Below are positions 37,313-46,136 of a DNA stretch of 64,000 nt, in pieces. Under the pieces are notes generated by a model, which did not search any database, had not been told where the DNA came from, and saw nothing but the letters and a program-made list of their open reading frames with translations. The stretch comes from a virus: IMG/VR virus record IMGVR_UViG_3300030329_006263, positions 6,698 through 70,697 of that record. One strand, written 5' to 3'. Each line of letters opens with the position of its first letter. The first letter of the stretch is position 1. A program made the position numbers and the translations under genes.

Positions 37313-38004
37313 AAGATAAAAGTTTTTTTATCACTGGCGGCAGTGGAACTCTTGGCAGGGAATTACAAGAAGTCCTCACAGAAAGAAATCTTCCCTTTAA
37401 AGCACCATCTTCAAGAGAGTGTGATATATTAGATAAAGATAGGCTTGAATCATTTATCAACAATTTCGAGGAGGTGGTACATTGTGCCGCAGCCACAAAT
37501 GTCAGAGAAATAGAAAAAAATCCCAACAATGCATATAAAACAAATGTAATTGGTACAATAAACGTTATAGAGGTTTGCAAAAAACTCAATAAAAAATTAA
37601 TTTTTATTTCAACTGATTATGTATTTGATGGCAATAAAGGCAATTATTCTATTAATGATTTAATAAACCCTTTAAGTAAATACGCCAAAACAAAAGCCGC
37701 CGCCGAACTCTTGGTTAGAACTTATGACAACTCTCTCGTCATCAGAACTAGTTTTTTTGGACATTATTTTCCATATGAAAAGGCCTTCACTGATCAATGG
37801 AGTTCAAAAGATTATGTTGATATAATAGCGCCAAAAATAGTTGATACTATTATGTTAAATGAACTTGGCATTGCACACGTTGGTTCTCGCAGAAGAAGTA
37901 TATTTGAAATTGCTAGCGAAAGAAACGAACTTGTTAAACCGGCTGAGAGAATAGAGGTGAATATTTTAATTCCAAGAGATACAAGTTTAAATTGTAAAAA
38001 GTAA
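37303..38004 (+). CDS. rmlD: dTDP-4-dehydrorhamnose reductase-like protein (RmlD-like)
   Basis: The GTG at 37303 overlaps the preceding gene by 10 bases. The 233-residue product shows FFITGGSGTLGRELQE, VVHCAAATNVREIE, FISTDYVFDGNKG and LSKYAKTKAAAE. This is the RmlD pattern (STDYVFDG and Tyr-x3-Lys), which reduces the 4-keto sugar to dTDP-L-rhamnose. It is shorter than typical RmlD (about 290), so the final substrate specificity may differ. Confidence 0.8.
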   Translation: MVLKDKSFFITGGSGTLGRELQEVLTERNLPFKAPSSRECDILDKDRLESFINNFEEVVHCAAATNVREIEKNPNNAYKTNVIGTINVIEVCKKLNKKLIFISTDYVFDGNKGNYSINDLINPLSKYAKTKAAAELLVRTYDNSLVIRTSFFGHYFPYEKAFTDQWSSKDYVDIIAPKIVDTIMLNELGIAHVGSRRRSIFEIASERNELVKPAERIEVNILIPRDTSLNCKK

Positions 38005-38008
38005 AACG

Positions 38009-38653
38009 ATGAATATGAAAAAAACAACAATTTTAATACCCGCTAGAAGAAACTCAAAAGGTCTTCCATTTAAGAATAGAAAACTGTTCCACTTCACTTT
38101 GAATTCAATTCCAGAAACTTATCTTGATAATGTTTTAGTATCTACTGATGATGAATGGATCATCCAAGAGTGTGAAAATAATAATATAAAATATCACATA
38201 AGAAAATCTGAAACCTCTGGTGATCTTGCAAGCACTAAATTTGTTATAGAGGAAATGATTGAACAATTGAGAGAAAGAGTAATTATGCTTTATCTGACCT
38301 ATCCGGAAAGAACTTGGAAAAACGTTTTAGATTGCTTATCTTTCTATGAAGAGAATAATGGCAGAAGTCTATTGTGCAAAAAACAATTAAAAACATCGCC
38401 TTTCCTTATGATGTATGATTATGGGATTAAAGGAAAGCAAATAATAGAACACGACCTCTACAGACGCCAGGATTACCCAGAATGCTTTGAAATAAGCCAT
38501 TTTATTAGCATTTTTAGTAAAAAAGAACTAAAGAATTTGAATAATAACTTGTATAATAAAGATACTATTTTTTATTCAATTAACGATGTTGTTGATATTG
38601 ACCTAATTCAAGATCTAGATGAGTATAATAAAAAAAACAAAAATAATCGCTGA
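38009..38653 (+). CDS. Acylneuraminate/Kdo cytidylyltransferase-like protein (NeuA-like)
   Basis: The 214-residue protein begins TTILIPARRNSKGLPFKNRK, the nucleotide-binding motif of CMP-sialic acid and CMP-Kdo synthetases (IPARxxSKGxPxKN). Later VLVSTDDEWII and an Ile-Asp-Leu-rich C-terminus fit. It would activate a nonulosonic acid with CTP. Its partner NeuB-like synthase is encoded immediately downstream, with overlapping reading frames. Confidence 0.8.
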   Translation: MNMKKTTILIPARRNSKGLPFKNRKLFHFTLNSIPETYLDNVLVSTDDEWIIQECENNNIKYHIRKSETSGDLASTKFVIEEMIEQLRERVIMLYLTYPERTWKNVLDCLSFYEENNGRSLLCKKQLKTSPFLMMYDYGIKGKQIIEHDLYRRQDYPECFEISHFISIFSKKELKNLNNNLYNKDTIFYSINDVVDIDLIQDLDEYNKKNKNNR

Positions 38654-39449
38654 AATAGGCATCAATCACAATGGTGATACAGAATTAGCAAAACGATTAA
38701 TCGACGCTGCGATATTATCAGGATGTGATTATGCTAAATTTCAAAAGCGAACCCCAGACATTTGCGTACCAGAAGCGCAAAAGAATAAACTAAGAGAAAC
38801 GCCATGGGGAAAAATTAAATACATAGATTACAAAAAAAAGATAGAATTTGAGAAACAAGAATATGATGAGTTGTTTGATTACGTCAAAGACAAACCAATT
38901 GAGATTTTCTCATCAGTTTGGGATAAACCATCTGTCGATTTTATGAAAAACTATGGTGGCCCTATGAAGATAGGATCTGCGCTCATTACTGATTTGGAGC
39001 TTTGTAAACATGCAAGAAACAACACCGATCTTCTGATTATAAGCACAGGTATGAGTACCGAAAAAGAGATAGAAGACTGTATTAATGCTTGTAATCCAGA
39101 TGTCGTAATGCATACAAACTCAACTTATCCGACACCGGTCGAAGAAATCAATTTAAGTTACATCAATTGGCTTCAAAACAAATGGACAAATAAGGAGATT
39201 GGATATTCTGGACATGAGTATGGTCTAGTTACAACCTTTGCGTCCGTGGCCATGGGATGTACTTGGGTTGAAAGACATTTGACATTAGATAGGACAATGT
39301 GGGGATCTGATCACCTAGCCTCTGTTGAGCCACAAGGTTTTATGAAACTTGTTAAAGGTATCAGAGACATAGAAAAGTCTATGGGGCAGAGTGGACCTAG
39401 AGTTTGCCGCGGCAGCGAATTAAGCAAGCGAGAAAGTTTGAGAAAATGA
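38619..39449 (+). CDS. neuB: Nonulosonic acid synthase (NeuB-like), lacking the SAF domain
   Basis: The 276-residue protein shows IIAEIGINHNGD, SGCDYAKFQKRTPD and YSGHEYGLVTTFASVAMGC, followed by ERHLTLDRTMWGSDHLAS. These are the TIM-barrel motifs of N-acetylneuraminate/legionaminate synthases, which condense phosphoenolpyruvate with an amino sugar. Family members are about 340-350 residues and end in an antifreeze-like SAF domain, which is absent. It overlaps neuA-like by 35 bases. Confidence 0.85.
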   Translation: MSIIKKTKIIAEIGINHNGDTELAKRLIDAAILSGCDYAKFQKRTPDICVPEAQKNKLRETPWGKIKYIDYKKKIEFEKQEYDELFDYVKDKPIEIFSSVWDKPSVDFMKNYGGPMKIGSALITDLELCKHARNNTDLLIISTGMSTEKEIEDCINACNPDVVMHTNSTYPTPVEEINLSYINWLQNKWTNKEIGYSGHEYGLVTTFASVAMGCTWVERHLTLDRTMWGSDHLASVEPQGFMKLVKGIRDIEKSMGQSGPRVCRGSELSKRESLRK

Positions 39450-40105
39450 ACTTAGAGTTAAAAGAAAACGGGTTCATAGTAATCCCAGGCGTATTTCAGT
39501 CCGAGCAAATTAAAGAAATGAGATCTTTATGCTATCAGTACTTTAGTGACGGGGGCGGCTTTAAAAATGCTGGTGGACACGCAAAGCCGGATTGGATTAA
39601 AGAATCTAATTTAAAAAAAGTACTTGACCTTTATCAAGTTGAAAACATAAGAAATATTATAACTGAAAATGTTGGCGAAGAAGTTCATTTTATAGGACAC
39701 AACGATCTTCATTTAAATAGAAGTGTAGGGTGGCACAAGGATCGTTTAAACGGCGAAACTAGAAAATTTGAAGTCAACTCACCATGGGAAAAAGTAGATG
39801 GTGAAACAATGAAGATTTATAAAGTTAATTTATATCTTCAGGATCATAGTAACAACAACGATGGCTTTACAGTAAGGGTTGGTAGCCACTCATCTCCAAA
39901 TATGAATGAAGGCCATATCAAACAGATTTATCCAAATCTTGGAGATATTATCCTATTCGACCAGAGAATTACACATATGGCTAAATGGTCTGGTGGTTAT
40001 AATCGCTTTTTAATTTGTATGGGGTTCGGTGTTAAAAACTGTTTTTTTGAACAGTTCAAAAAAGGAACAGAGTTCAGACAAAATAAACAAAATGGAATTT
40101 TATAA
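39446..40105 (+). CDS. Phytanoyl-CoA dioxygenase-like oxygenase (PhyH family)
   Basis: The ATG at 39446 overlaps the preceding stop. The 219-residue protein resembles non-heme iron/2-oxoglutarate oxygenases: GFIVIPGVFQSEQI at the N-terminus, GWHKDRL (His-x-Asp iron ligands), and DQRITHMAKWSGGYNR (second His and the Arg that binds 2-oxoglutarate). In this cluster it probably hydroxylates or modifies a sugar or lipid moiety. Confidence 0.8.
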   Translation: MNLELKENGFIVIPGVFQSEQIKEMRSLCYQYFSDGGGFKNAGGHAKPDWIKESNLKKVLDLYQVENIRNIITENVGEEVHFIGHNDLHLNRSVGWHKDRLNGETRKFEVNSPWEKVDGETMKIYKVNLYLQDHSNNNDGFTVRVGSHSSPNMNEGHIKQIYPNLGDIILFDQRITHMAKWSGGYNRFLICMGFGVKNCFFEQFKKGTEFRQNKQNGIL

Positions 40106-41104
40106 ATGAAGAAGGCTTTGCACATATATGCAGTGAATGGAAAAGCAAATTCTGGTGATTTTTTTCTGGGACCGGCAACAAAATTTAGATTTGAAAAGAT
40201 AGTAGGAGAATCTATTACTTGGTCAAATTTTGACGTAAGGATCAAAGTCACGGAAAAGGAAATTTCACATTTTAATAAATTTGATTACATTGTCCTCGGC
40301 GGTGGAGGCTTATTTTTACCAGACACAAATCCAAATATGACTTCATGTTGGCAATGGGCATGCCCCGCCGAAATTATGAAGAAAATAACTACAGAAGTCC
40401 ACATAGTCAGTGTTGGGTGGAACCATTTTTATGGTCAAGATATCACAATGCCAGATAGAGGCAGCAACAAAAGCAACCCTAAAAGATTACAAATTTTCAA
40501 AAATAACATAGAAACTTTACTACAAATTAGCCAAAGTTTTACTATGAGACATAAAGGTGATGTTGAAGAGTTGAAGAAGATAATCGACCCAGAATTACAT
40601 GATAAAGTTCAATTTGCTTTTTGTCCTGTTGTGGAGTTCATTGAGTCTAAATACAAAAAAGATTTTAAATCTGGAGAGTTAATCGCTTTTGAAATAAAAG
40701 ATGATAGACCAAATAGGCGTTATTATAAGAAAAGTAGAAAGGAATTTTACTTAGAATTACTTCAGTTTATAAAGCATTTAATTGATTCTGGAGAGAAAAT
40801 AGCTGTAATGTCTCACGACGGCAGTGCTTCTTTCGCAAGGTTTTTACAGAGTCAGAAAATTCCATTTGCTTATTTAAATAATACAGTTGCCAATCAGGAT
40901 AAAATAATAGAAAATTATTCAAAGGTTAAAAAACTGTTCTGCACGGCCGGTCACAGTCAGATGACTGCTTATGCTTTAGGGTTGAATTTCTATAGTTTGA
41001 TAACTCATGATAAATTAAAGTTTTTTCTTGAAGATAATAATATGCTGTTGGAGAATAATTTTTGCTTAGTAAATGAGCAAAAATTAACTGAAAAATATAA
41101 ATGA
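40106..41104 (+). CDS. Polysaccharide pyruvyl transferase-like protein
   Basis: The 332-residue protein has NGKANSGDFFLGPATK, YIVLGGGGLFLP and TAGHSQMTAYALGLNFYSL, in order. These match the polysaccharide pyruvyl transferase family (NxGD, GGGG and a late GxR/H-like motif), which add ketal-linked pyruvate to surface sugars. The next gene starts four bases before its end. Confidence 0.75.
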   Translation: MKKALHIYAVNGKANSGDFFLGPATKFRFEKIVGESITWSNFDVRIKVTEKEISHFNKFDYIVLGGGGLFLPDTNPNMTSCWQWACPAEIMKKITTEVHIVSVGWNHFYGQDITMPDRGSNKSNPKRLQIFKNNIETLLQISQSFTMRHKGDVEELKKIIDPELHDKVQFAFCPVVEFIESKYKKDFKSGELIAFEIKDDRPNRRYYKKSRKEFYLELLQFIKHLIDSGEKIAVMSHDGSASFARFLQSQKIPFAYLNNTVANQDKIIENYSKVKKLFCTAGHSQMTAYALGLNFYSLITHDKLKFFLEDNNMLLENNFCLVNEQKLTEKYK

Positions 41105-42135
41105 TAAATTACGTTCAAAATAAAAGAATTGATTCCGATTTGTTTTCTAAGTTTCTATTTGACAGCCACAAGACAAATCAATTTACGAATAATGGTCCTG
41201 CTAAATTTATTTTAGAGAAGAAGCTAGAAGAGATTCTAGAAATAGATGACGATAGGGCTGTTTTATGTACAACCAATGGGACGCTAGCATGGCATGCCAT
41301 TTATCTTTTTTTGCGGAAACAAAATCATGAATATAGAATGGTTACGCCATCTTTTACTTTTCCTTCTTGTGCTAGCACTCTTAATAAAATTAAAATCTTA
41401 GATATTGATGAAAAAACATACACTTTGCCACTAACAGAAAAAAATTTGATTGAAAATGATGTTTTTGTTATTACAAATTTATTTGGAACTTATCCAAAGA
41501 ATCTTGAAGATTGGATTGGTTCTTGTAAAAAAATGAACAAAGTTTTAATCTTTGATAACGCCTCTTCTCCCATGACAAAGGTTGATGGTGTTAATATATG
41601 TAACTTTGGTGATTTTTCTTTTGGTTCGCTACATCATACAAAATTTTTAGGATTTGGTGAAGGGGGTTTTATTGTTCTAAAAAAGGATCTCTATCAAGAG
41701 TTTGAAAAAATTCTTGGTTTTGGGTTTTCAAAAACCGCTATAAAAAGAAAATATGATAAGTTTAGTTCAAATTTAAAAATGTCTGATATCTCTGCCGCAG
41801 CAATATTACAACATATTGAAAGATACAAAATTGAAGATTATAAACGAGTTCAAAGTCGACTTGTTAAGGGTGTTGAAAATTTAAACAATGTCGAGATTTT
41901 TAATTTTTCCGAAGGTGTCGTTTATGGAAACTTACCTATAATTTATAATGACAAGTTTGATATTGATTTTTTCAGGATTAATGGTGTTGAGGCACAAAAA
42001 TACTACTATCCCTTGAGAGAGCATAAGAATTCTTTAAACCTTTTTGATAGAATGATAAACATTCCACTACATTCAGATCTGAATGAGTGTCAGATTGATA
42101 AAATTGTAAATCTGGTTAAGAGATCAATAAAATGA
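41101..42135 (+). CDS. DegT/DnrJ/EryC1-type aminotransferase
   Basis: The 344-residue protein has the sugar aminotransferase pattern: FTNNGPAKFILEKKLEE, CTTNGTLAWHAIYL, VTPSFTFPSCASTL and LIFDNASSP. HHTKFLGFGEGGF carries the pyridoxal-phosphate Lys (about 181). These enzymes convert 3- or 4-keto dTDP-sugars to amino sugars. It probably acts on the product of the RmlB-like dehydratase. It overlaps both neighbours by four bases. Confidence 0.85.
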   Translation: MINYVQNKRIDSDLFSKFLFDSHKTNQFTNNGPAKFILEKKLEEILEIDDDRAVLCTTNGTLAWHAIYLFLRKQNHEYRMVTPSFTFPSCASTLNKIKILDIDEKTYTLPLTEKNLIENDVFVITNLFGTYPKNLEDWIGSCKKMNKVLIFDNASSPMTKVDGVNICNFGDFSFGSLHHTKFLGFGEGGFIVLKKDLYQEFEKILGFGFSKTAIKRKYDKFSSNLKMSDISAAAILQHIERYKIEDYKRVQSRLVKGVENLNNVEIFNFSEGVVYGNLPIIYNDKFDIDFFRINGVEAQKYYYPLREHKNSLNLFDRMINIPLHSDLNECQIDKIVNLVKRSIK

Positions 42136-42797
42136 AAACAATTGCCGTATGTCAGCCTTATTTTGCGCCACACCTTGCCTACTTTCAGTTAATAAACGCT
42201 GTTGATGTTTTTGTTTCATATGATGATGTTAATTATATCACTAGAGGGTGGATAAACAGAAACAAATTAACTATAAACAAGAAAGAGAAGATATTTACGA
42301 TTCCTGTCAAAAAACAAAGCTCGTTTAGTAAAATTAATCAAATTGAAGTAGATTGGGAAAATAGAGAAATAAATAAATTATTAAAAACTGTAAATATGTC
42401 ATATAGTAAAAGCAAGTATAGAGAACAGATTTTTAATTTATTGGAAGAGATATTTTATGAAAAACCAAGATTTATATCTGATCTTTCTCTTAAATCACTA
42501 AAGGTATTTTCTGATTACTTAGAGATACAAACTTGCTTTAAAGTTTCGTCTCATGAGAATTATGTGAAGACGGGAGACAGAGTTAAAAACTTGATAAATA
42601 TATGCCATGCAGAAAAAGCTAGCAGCTATATAAATTCAATAGGTGGGACAAGTTTATACAGAAAAGAAGAATTTGCTGAACATGGGTTGAATCTAGGATT
42701 TCTGAGTGGTTTGAGCGGCCTGTCGATAATTGATGTCTGTATGAATAACAGTATCGAAGAAATAAAAAAACAACTTCAACAATACACATTGGTCTAA
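42132..42797 (+). CDS. WbqC-like protein
   Basis: The 221-residue protein starts TIAVCQPYFAPHLAYFQLIN and continues VFVSYDDVNYITRGWINRNK, the hallmark of the WbqC family found in O-antigen gene clusters. A later GGTSLYRKEEFAEHG segment also fits. The biochemical role is not settled; it is often near aminotransferases. ATGA coupling with the preceding gene supports co-expression. Confidence 0.85.
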   Translation: MKTIAVCQPYFAPHLAYFQLINAVDVFVSYDDVNYITRGWINRNKLTINKKEKIFTIPVKKQSSFSKINQIEVDWENREINKLLKTVNMSYSKSKYREQIFNLLEEIFYEKPRFISDLSLKSLKVFSDYLEIQTCFKVSSHENYVKTGDRVKNLINICHAEKASSYINSIGGTSLYRKEEFAEHGLNLGFLSGLSGLSIIDVCMNNSIEEIKKQLQQYTLV

Positions 42798-42799
42798 AA

Positions 42800-43561
42800 A
42801 TGAAAAAATATATTCGCCCTTTGGATATGAAAAACTTAAAAGAAAACGATTTGATTCAAAAAGTCAAAAGCGCTTGGGGAGATTGTTATACAATCTATTA
42901 TATTTTTAACGTTTCTAAAGAAATAGATTGGGTTTTGATGTACGAAAATCTTGCTAGCACTCTTGGAGAGATAAGAACTTGCCACCCAGTAAACAACAAG
43001 GAAACAAAGTTTTCAAAATCAAGAGATATAAAATATGAAGCGGGGGTAAATCATTATTTTGCTTCTAACATTAGACAACCTTTGCATAATGATTATGCAT
43101 ATTATGAAAGTAGCCAAGCCCCAGATTGGTTAATGTTGTATTGTCTTGAGAAACCAGACTTTGGCGGCAAGACACACATTCTGTCTCTCAAAACTTTAGT
43201 TAAAATTTTGAATAGTTATAACCCTGAGTTGCTAGAAAAAATAAAGATTGATGTCACTTGGAAATACAACGGACAAGATGGAGATAAGATTCATAAAAAG
43301 CCCATCTACAATGGTCAGTTCATAAATTGGAATTACTGGCAAATAAATCACAATCTAAATGATAAAGCTGTTGTGGAAGTTAAAGAAGAGTTCTTTAGTT
43401 TTCTTGAAAATGTTATAGTTGGAGGTTCAATGTATGATCACTCAGTAGATTGGGCTGAAGGTGATTGTATTATTTTTAATGATAAGGTGAATTTACACTG
43501 CAGAGACGCATTTTTGGGCAACAGATGGTTAAAAGATCATGCCTTTTTTGGCCAAACATAA
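42800..43561 (+). CDS. TauD/2-oxoglutarate oxygenase-like protein
   Basis: The 253-residue protein carries QPLHNDYAYYE (His-x-Asp) and, at the C-terminus, LHCRDAFLGNRWL (His and Arg), the iron/2-oxoglutarate ligands of the TauD family. LEKPDFGGKTHI in between also fits. It probably modifies a sugar intermediate, like the PhyH-like enzyme nearby. The start directly follows the WbqC-like gene. Confidence 0.7.
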   Translation: MKKYIRPLDMKNLKENDLIQKVKSAWGDCYTIYYIFNVSKEIDWVLMYENLASTLGEIRTCHPVNNKETKFSKSRDIKYEAGVNHYFASNIRQPLHNDYAYYESSQAPDWLMLYCLEKPDFGGKTHILSLKTLVKILNSYNPELLEKIKIDVTWKYNGQDGDKIHKKPIYNGQFINWNYWQINHNLNDKAVVEVKEEFFSFLENVIVGGSMYDHSVDWAEGDCIIFNDKVNLHCRDAFLGNRWLKDHAFFGQT

Positions 43562-43582
43562 ATGAATAAGGAATTTTAAATT

Positions 43583-44293
43583 ATGAAAATAGATAAAAAT
43601 GGACTCAAACGGACATTTGAAATTAGTGTAAATACCTCTAAAGCGATGTTGGGAAGTGATGATCCTAATTTTAAAAGAATACATCATAATAACCATCATG
43701 TTCTTTTGTATATAAAAGATTATATTATGAAAGATAAATGCAAATCTTATTTTGAAATAGGGACACATTTTGGACATAGCTTATGTAGCCTTTTGCAAAG
43801 CAAGTACAAAAGTAAATTTGTTAGTTGTGACTTGTTCCTTAAGGGCTATTCAATTGCCAATGATTGTAAAGTGGAAAATGTTGAATCACTAGCTATAAAC
43901 AATTCAAAACAATTTAATAAAAACGACTATGAATGCATTATTTTAAAAGGTAATTCTCACTCACCAGAAATGTTAAATAGAGTCTCTGCAGAGTTTCCCA
44001 ATGGTATAGATCTGTTATTTATAGATGGAGACCATAGAAAAAAACCAGTTATAGCAGATTTTGAAATGTATTTTCCTCTTGTCAACTCAGGAGGATATGT
44101 TGTTTTTGATGATTATTTGCCATTCGAATGGAATGGTAGAAAAAGAGAATGCCCTATCGCAATAGATTATCTTGTAGAAAAAAATAAAGATAAACTAGAA
44201 ATTATTGGATTGATAGATGATATTGTTGGGTGTAATAAATTGAAGGGGCTTTCCGAGACAAAAAATTGTGACTTTATTGTGAGAAAAAAATGA
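43583..44293 (+). CDS. Class I SAM-dependent methyltransferase-like protein
   Basis: The 236-residue protein has CKSYFEIGTHFGHSLCSLL (glycine-rich SAM site), FVSCDLF, DLLFIDGDHRKK and GGYVVFDDY, typical of Methyltransf_24-like enzymes. It probably O-methylates a sugar. The ribosome binding site is AAGGAA. It overlaps the following gene by four bases. Confidence 0.8.
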   Translation: MKIDKNGLKRTFEISVNTSKAMLGSDDPNFKRIHHNNHHVLLYIKDYIMKDKCKSYFEIGTHFGHSLCSLLQSKYKSKFVSCDLFLKGYSIANDCKVENVESLAINNSKQFNKNDYECIILKGNSHSPEMLNRVSAEFPNGIDLLFIDGDHRKKPVIADFEMYFPLVNSGGYVVFDDYLPFEWNGRKRECPIAIDYLVEKNKDKLEIIGLIDDIVGCNKLKGLSETKNCDFIVRKK

Positions 44294-45162
44294 TAAATAT
44301 TATAATTCCATGTACACCGAACTATGAAAACAAGAGAATAATAAACACTGTATCAAAAAAAATTGATATAGTGTCCCAATTTATAATCCTTTGTAATTCA
44401 ATTAAAAAAAATTGGAACTTTGATTATAAAATAAATTTATTTTACAATAAAAAATATTCTTTTAGTGATAATGATTTAAGTAGAATTACTAAATTGGATA
44501 TTGATGTTTATCCTATCACTCCAGATTATAAAAAAACCCCCTATATGGTTAGGTGTAACGCCTTGTGCGAAAATCTTAAAAATAAAGGTACTCATAGATT
44601 ACTCTTAGATTGTGATACTATAGCCTTAAGTAATCCAAGATTCAATTTAAATTGCGACTGGCAAGCCATGTTTGCTGGTTCTGTAATCGACAGCGCTTTT
44701 TATAATCGCATAAATACAAGATATAACTATAATTTAGATTTAAAAAATAAAATAAAAGGCAAGTTATTTCAAAAATATATTGAGGATGTTGAGAACAAAA
44801 AAAAATATAAATATAAAAACTTTTTTCCACATTTCAACGCAGGTGCTATTTTATTGAAAGAAGAGTTGTGTGCACACTTCAAAGAGCTTGTAGTCCCATC
44901 TTATGAGATATCTAACGACCTCGCCCTTCCAGAAAACATTAGACACATAGGCGTTCAGTATGCCGCTTCTTTCGCTTTGATGAAGATTTCTAACAATTGG
45001 GAGCCTTTTGAGCCCGGATTTAATTATTTAGTAAAATCTTACGATGCTGATGAATTTGGAAAAGATAAAATTCAACTTTTACACTATTGTGGCACTGGGG
45101 GTTATAAAGTGGCTTATAAATACTTTAAAGAACAAATTGATTGTTTGACTAAAATTTTATAA
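44290..45162 (+). CDS. Probable GT-A-like glycosyltransferase
   Basis: The 290-residue protein begins INIIIPCTPNYENKR and contains HRLLLDCDTIAL, a DxD-like metal motif, followed by a DWQAMFAGS segment and HFNAGAILLKEEL. This fits GT8-like retaining glycosyltransferases, but the family is not certain. A 12-bp hairpin (44345-44374) lies close after the start codon. Confidence 0.65.
   Translation: MINIIIPCTPNYENKRIINTVSKKIDIVSQFIILCNSIKKNWNFDYKINLFYNKKYSFSDNDLSRITKLDIDVYPITPDYKKTPYMVRCNALCENLKNKGTHRLLLDCDTIALSNPRFNLNCDWQAMFAGSVIDSAFYNRINTRYNYNLDLKNKIKGKLFQKYIEDVENKKKYKYKNFFPHFNAGAILLKEELCAHFKELVVPSYEISNDLALPENIRHIGVQYAASFALMKISNNWEPFEPGFNYLVKSYDADEFGKDKIQLLHYCGTGGYKVAYKYFKEQIDCLTKIL
44345..44374. 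repeat. 12-bp inverted repeat near the start of the GT-A-like gene
   Basis: ACACTGTATCAA (44345-44356) pairs with TTGATATAGTGT (44363-44374) with one G-U, around an A6 loop. It lies about 55 bases into the gene and could affect translation or mRNA stability. Confidence 0.6.
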
Positions 45163-45188
45163 TTATTTTTATAAAAAGGGGAATTGAT

Positions 45189-45830
45189 ATGGGTGAATAT
45201 AACAACATTATAAGAAAAGCCAAAGTTGGTGGTTACTATACAAGAACCACATTGGTTTACGATGTTCATTTGGGGTGGTTAATGAGTTATGTCGCAAATC
45301 GTGGAAAAATCAAGATGATAGAGTGTGGCGTAGCAAGGGGTGGATGTTTAGCATTGTGTCATTACGCTAATCCAGAAATGGAAATTTTTGGTCTTGATTC
45401 ATGGGAGCCGATGCCCAATATAACAGACAGGGATGATGCTAAAAAATGCCAGCCATGGGTGGGCACCAAGACTAGTGGAAAAATAGAAGATGTGCAAAAA
45501 TCATATGATTTATTGGGCGCTTCATCTAAAAATTTAACTTTAATAAAAGGCTGGATAAAAGATACAATACCAAAAAATTTAGATCTTTTTGAGAATCTAG
45601 ATATTCTCAGAATAGATACTGATTTTTACGAATCAATTATTTTTACTTTACAAGCACTTTATCCAAAAGTTAAGTCTGGGGGTTTAATCATACTTGATGA
45701 TTGGCATTTTAATCCAAAAGGCGTCCAAGGGGCAGTTAATGATTTTTTTCAATCAAACAACATAAACCCTGCAATCAACAAACACCACACTGATAAAAAA
45801 GTCGGTCCAGCTTGGTTTTATAAAGGATAA
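45189..45830 (+). CDS. TylF/macrocin-type O-methyltransferase
   Basis: The 213-residue protein matches TylF-like methyltransferases: MIECGVARGGCLALC (SAM binding), FGLDSWEPMP, LTLIKGWIKDTIP, LRIDTDFYES and GGLIILDDW (metal-binding Asp pair). It transfers a methyl group to a sugar hydroxyl. AAAAGGGG precedes the ATG. Confidence 0.85.
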   Translation: MGEYNNIIRKAKVGGYYTRTTLVYDVHLGWLMSYVANRGKIKMIECGVARGGCLALCHYANPEMEIFGLDSWEPMPNITDRDDAKKCQPWVGTKTSGKIEDVQKSYDLLGASSKNLTLIKGWIKDTIPKNLDLFENLDILRIDTDFYESIIFTLQALYPKVKSGGLIILDDWHFNPKGVQGAVNDFFQSNNINPAINKHHTDKKVGPAWFYKG

Positions 45831-45836
45831 AGATAT

Positions 45837-46136
45837 ATGATTATTTATGTTGATATTGATGAAACCATTTGTAAATCACCTCCGACCATGGATTATTCCT
45901 TGGCAGTGCCAATTCCCTCTAGAATAGAAAAGATTAACAAACTCTATGACGAAGGAAATACAATAGTTTATTGGACAGCAAGAGGTACCGGATCTGGAAT
46001 CGACTGGAGAGAAATAACTGAAAAACAATTTCAAGCATGGGGAGTTAAATACCACGAGCTTATCCTTAAGAAGCCTATTTATGACCTGTTTATAGATGAT
46101 AAAAACATTAACTCTGAGAGGTTTTTTGATGAATAA
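45837..46136 (+). CDS. Small HAD-like hydrolase
   Basis: The 99-residue protein starts IIYVDIDETICKSPP (HAD motif I Asp-x-Asp) and has YWTARGTGSGIDW (motif II) and DLFIDDKNI (motif IV). It matches the short capsule-associated HAD proteins found in polysaccharide loci. It overlaps the next gene by eight bases. Confidence 0.8.
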   Translation: MIIYVDIDETICKSPPTMDYSLAVPIPSRIEKINKLYDEGNTIVYWTARGTGSGIDWREITEKQFQAWGVKYHELILKKPIYDLFIDDKNINSERFFDE

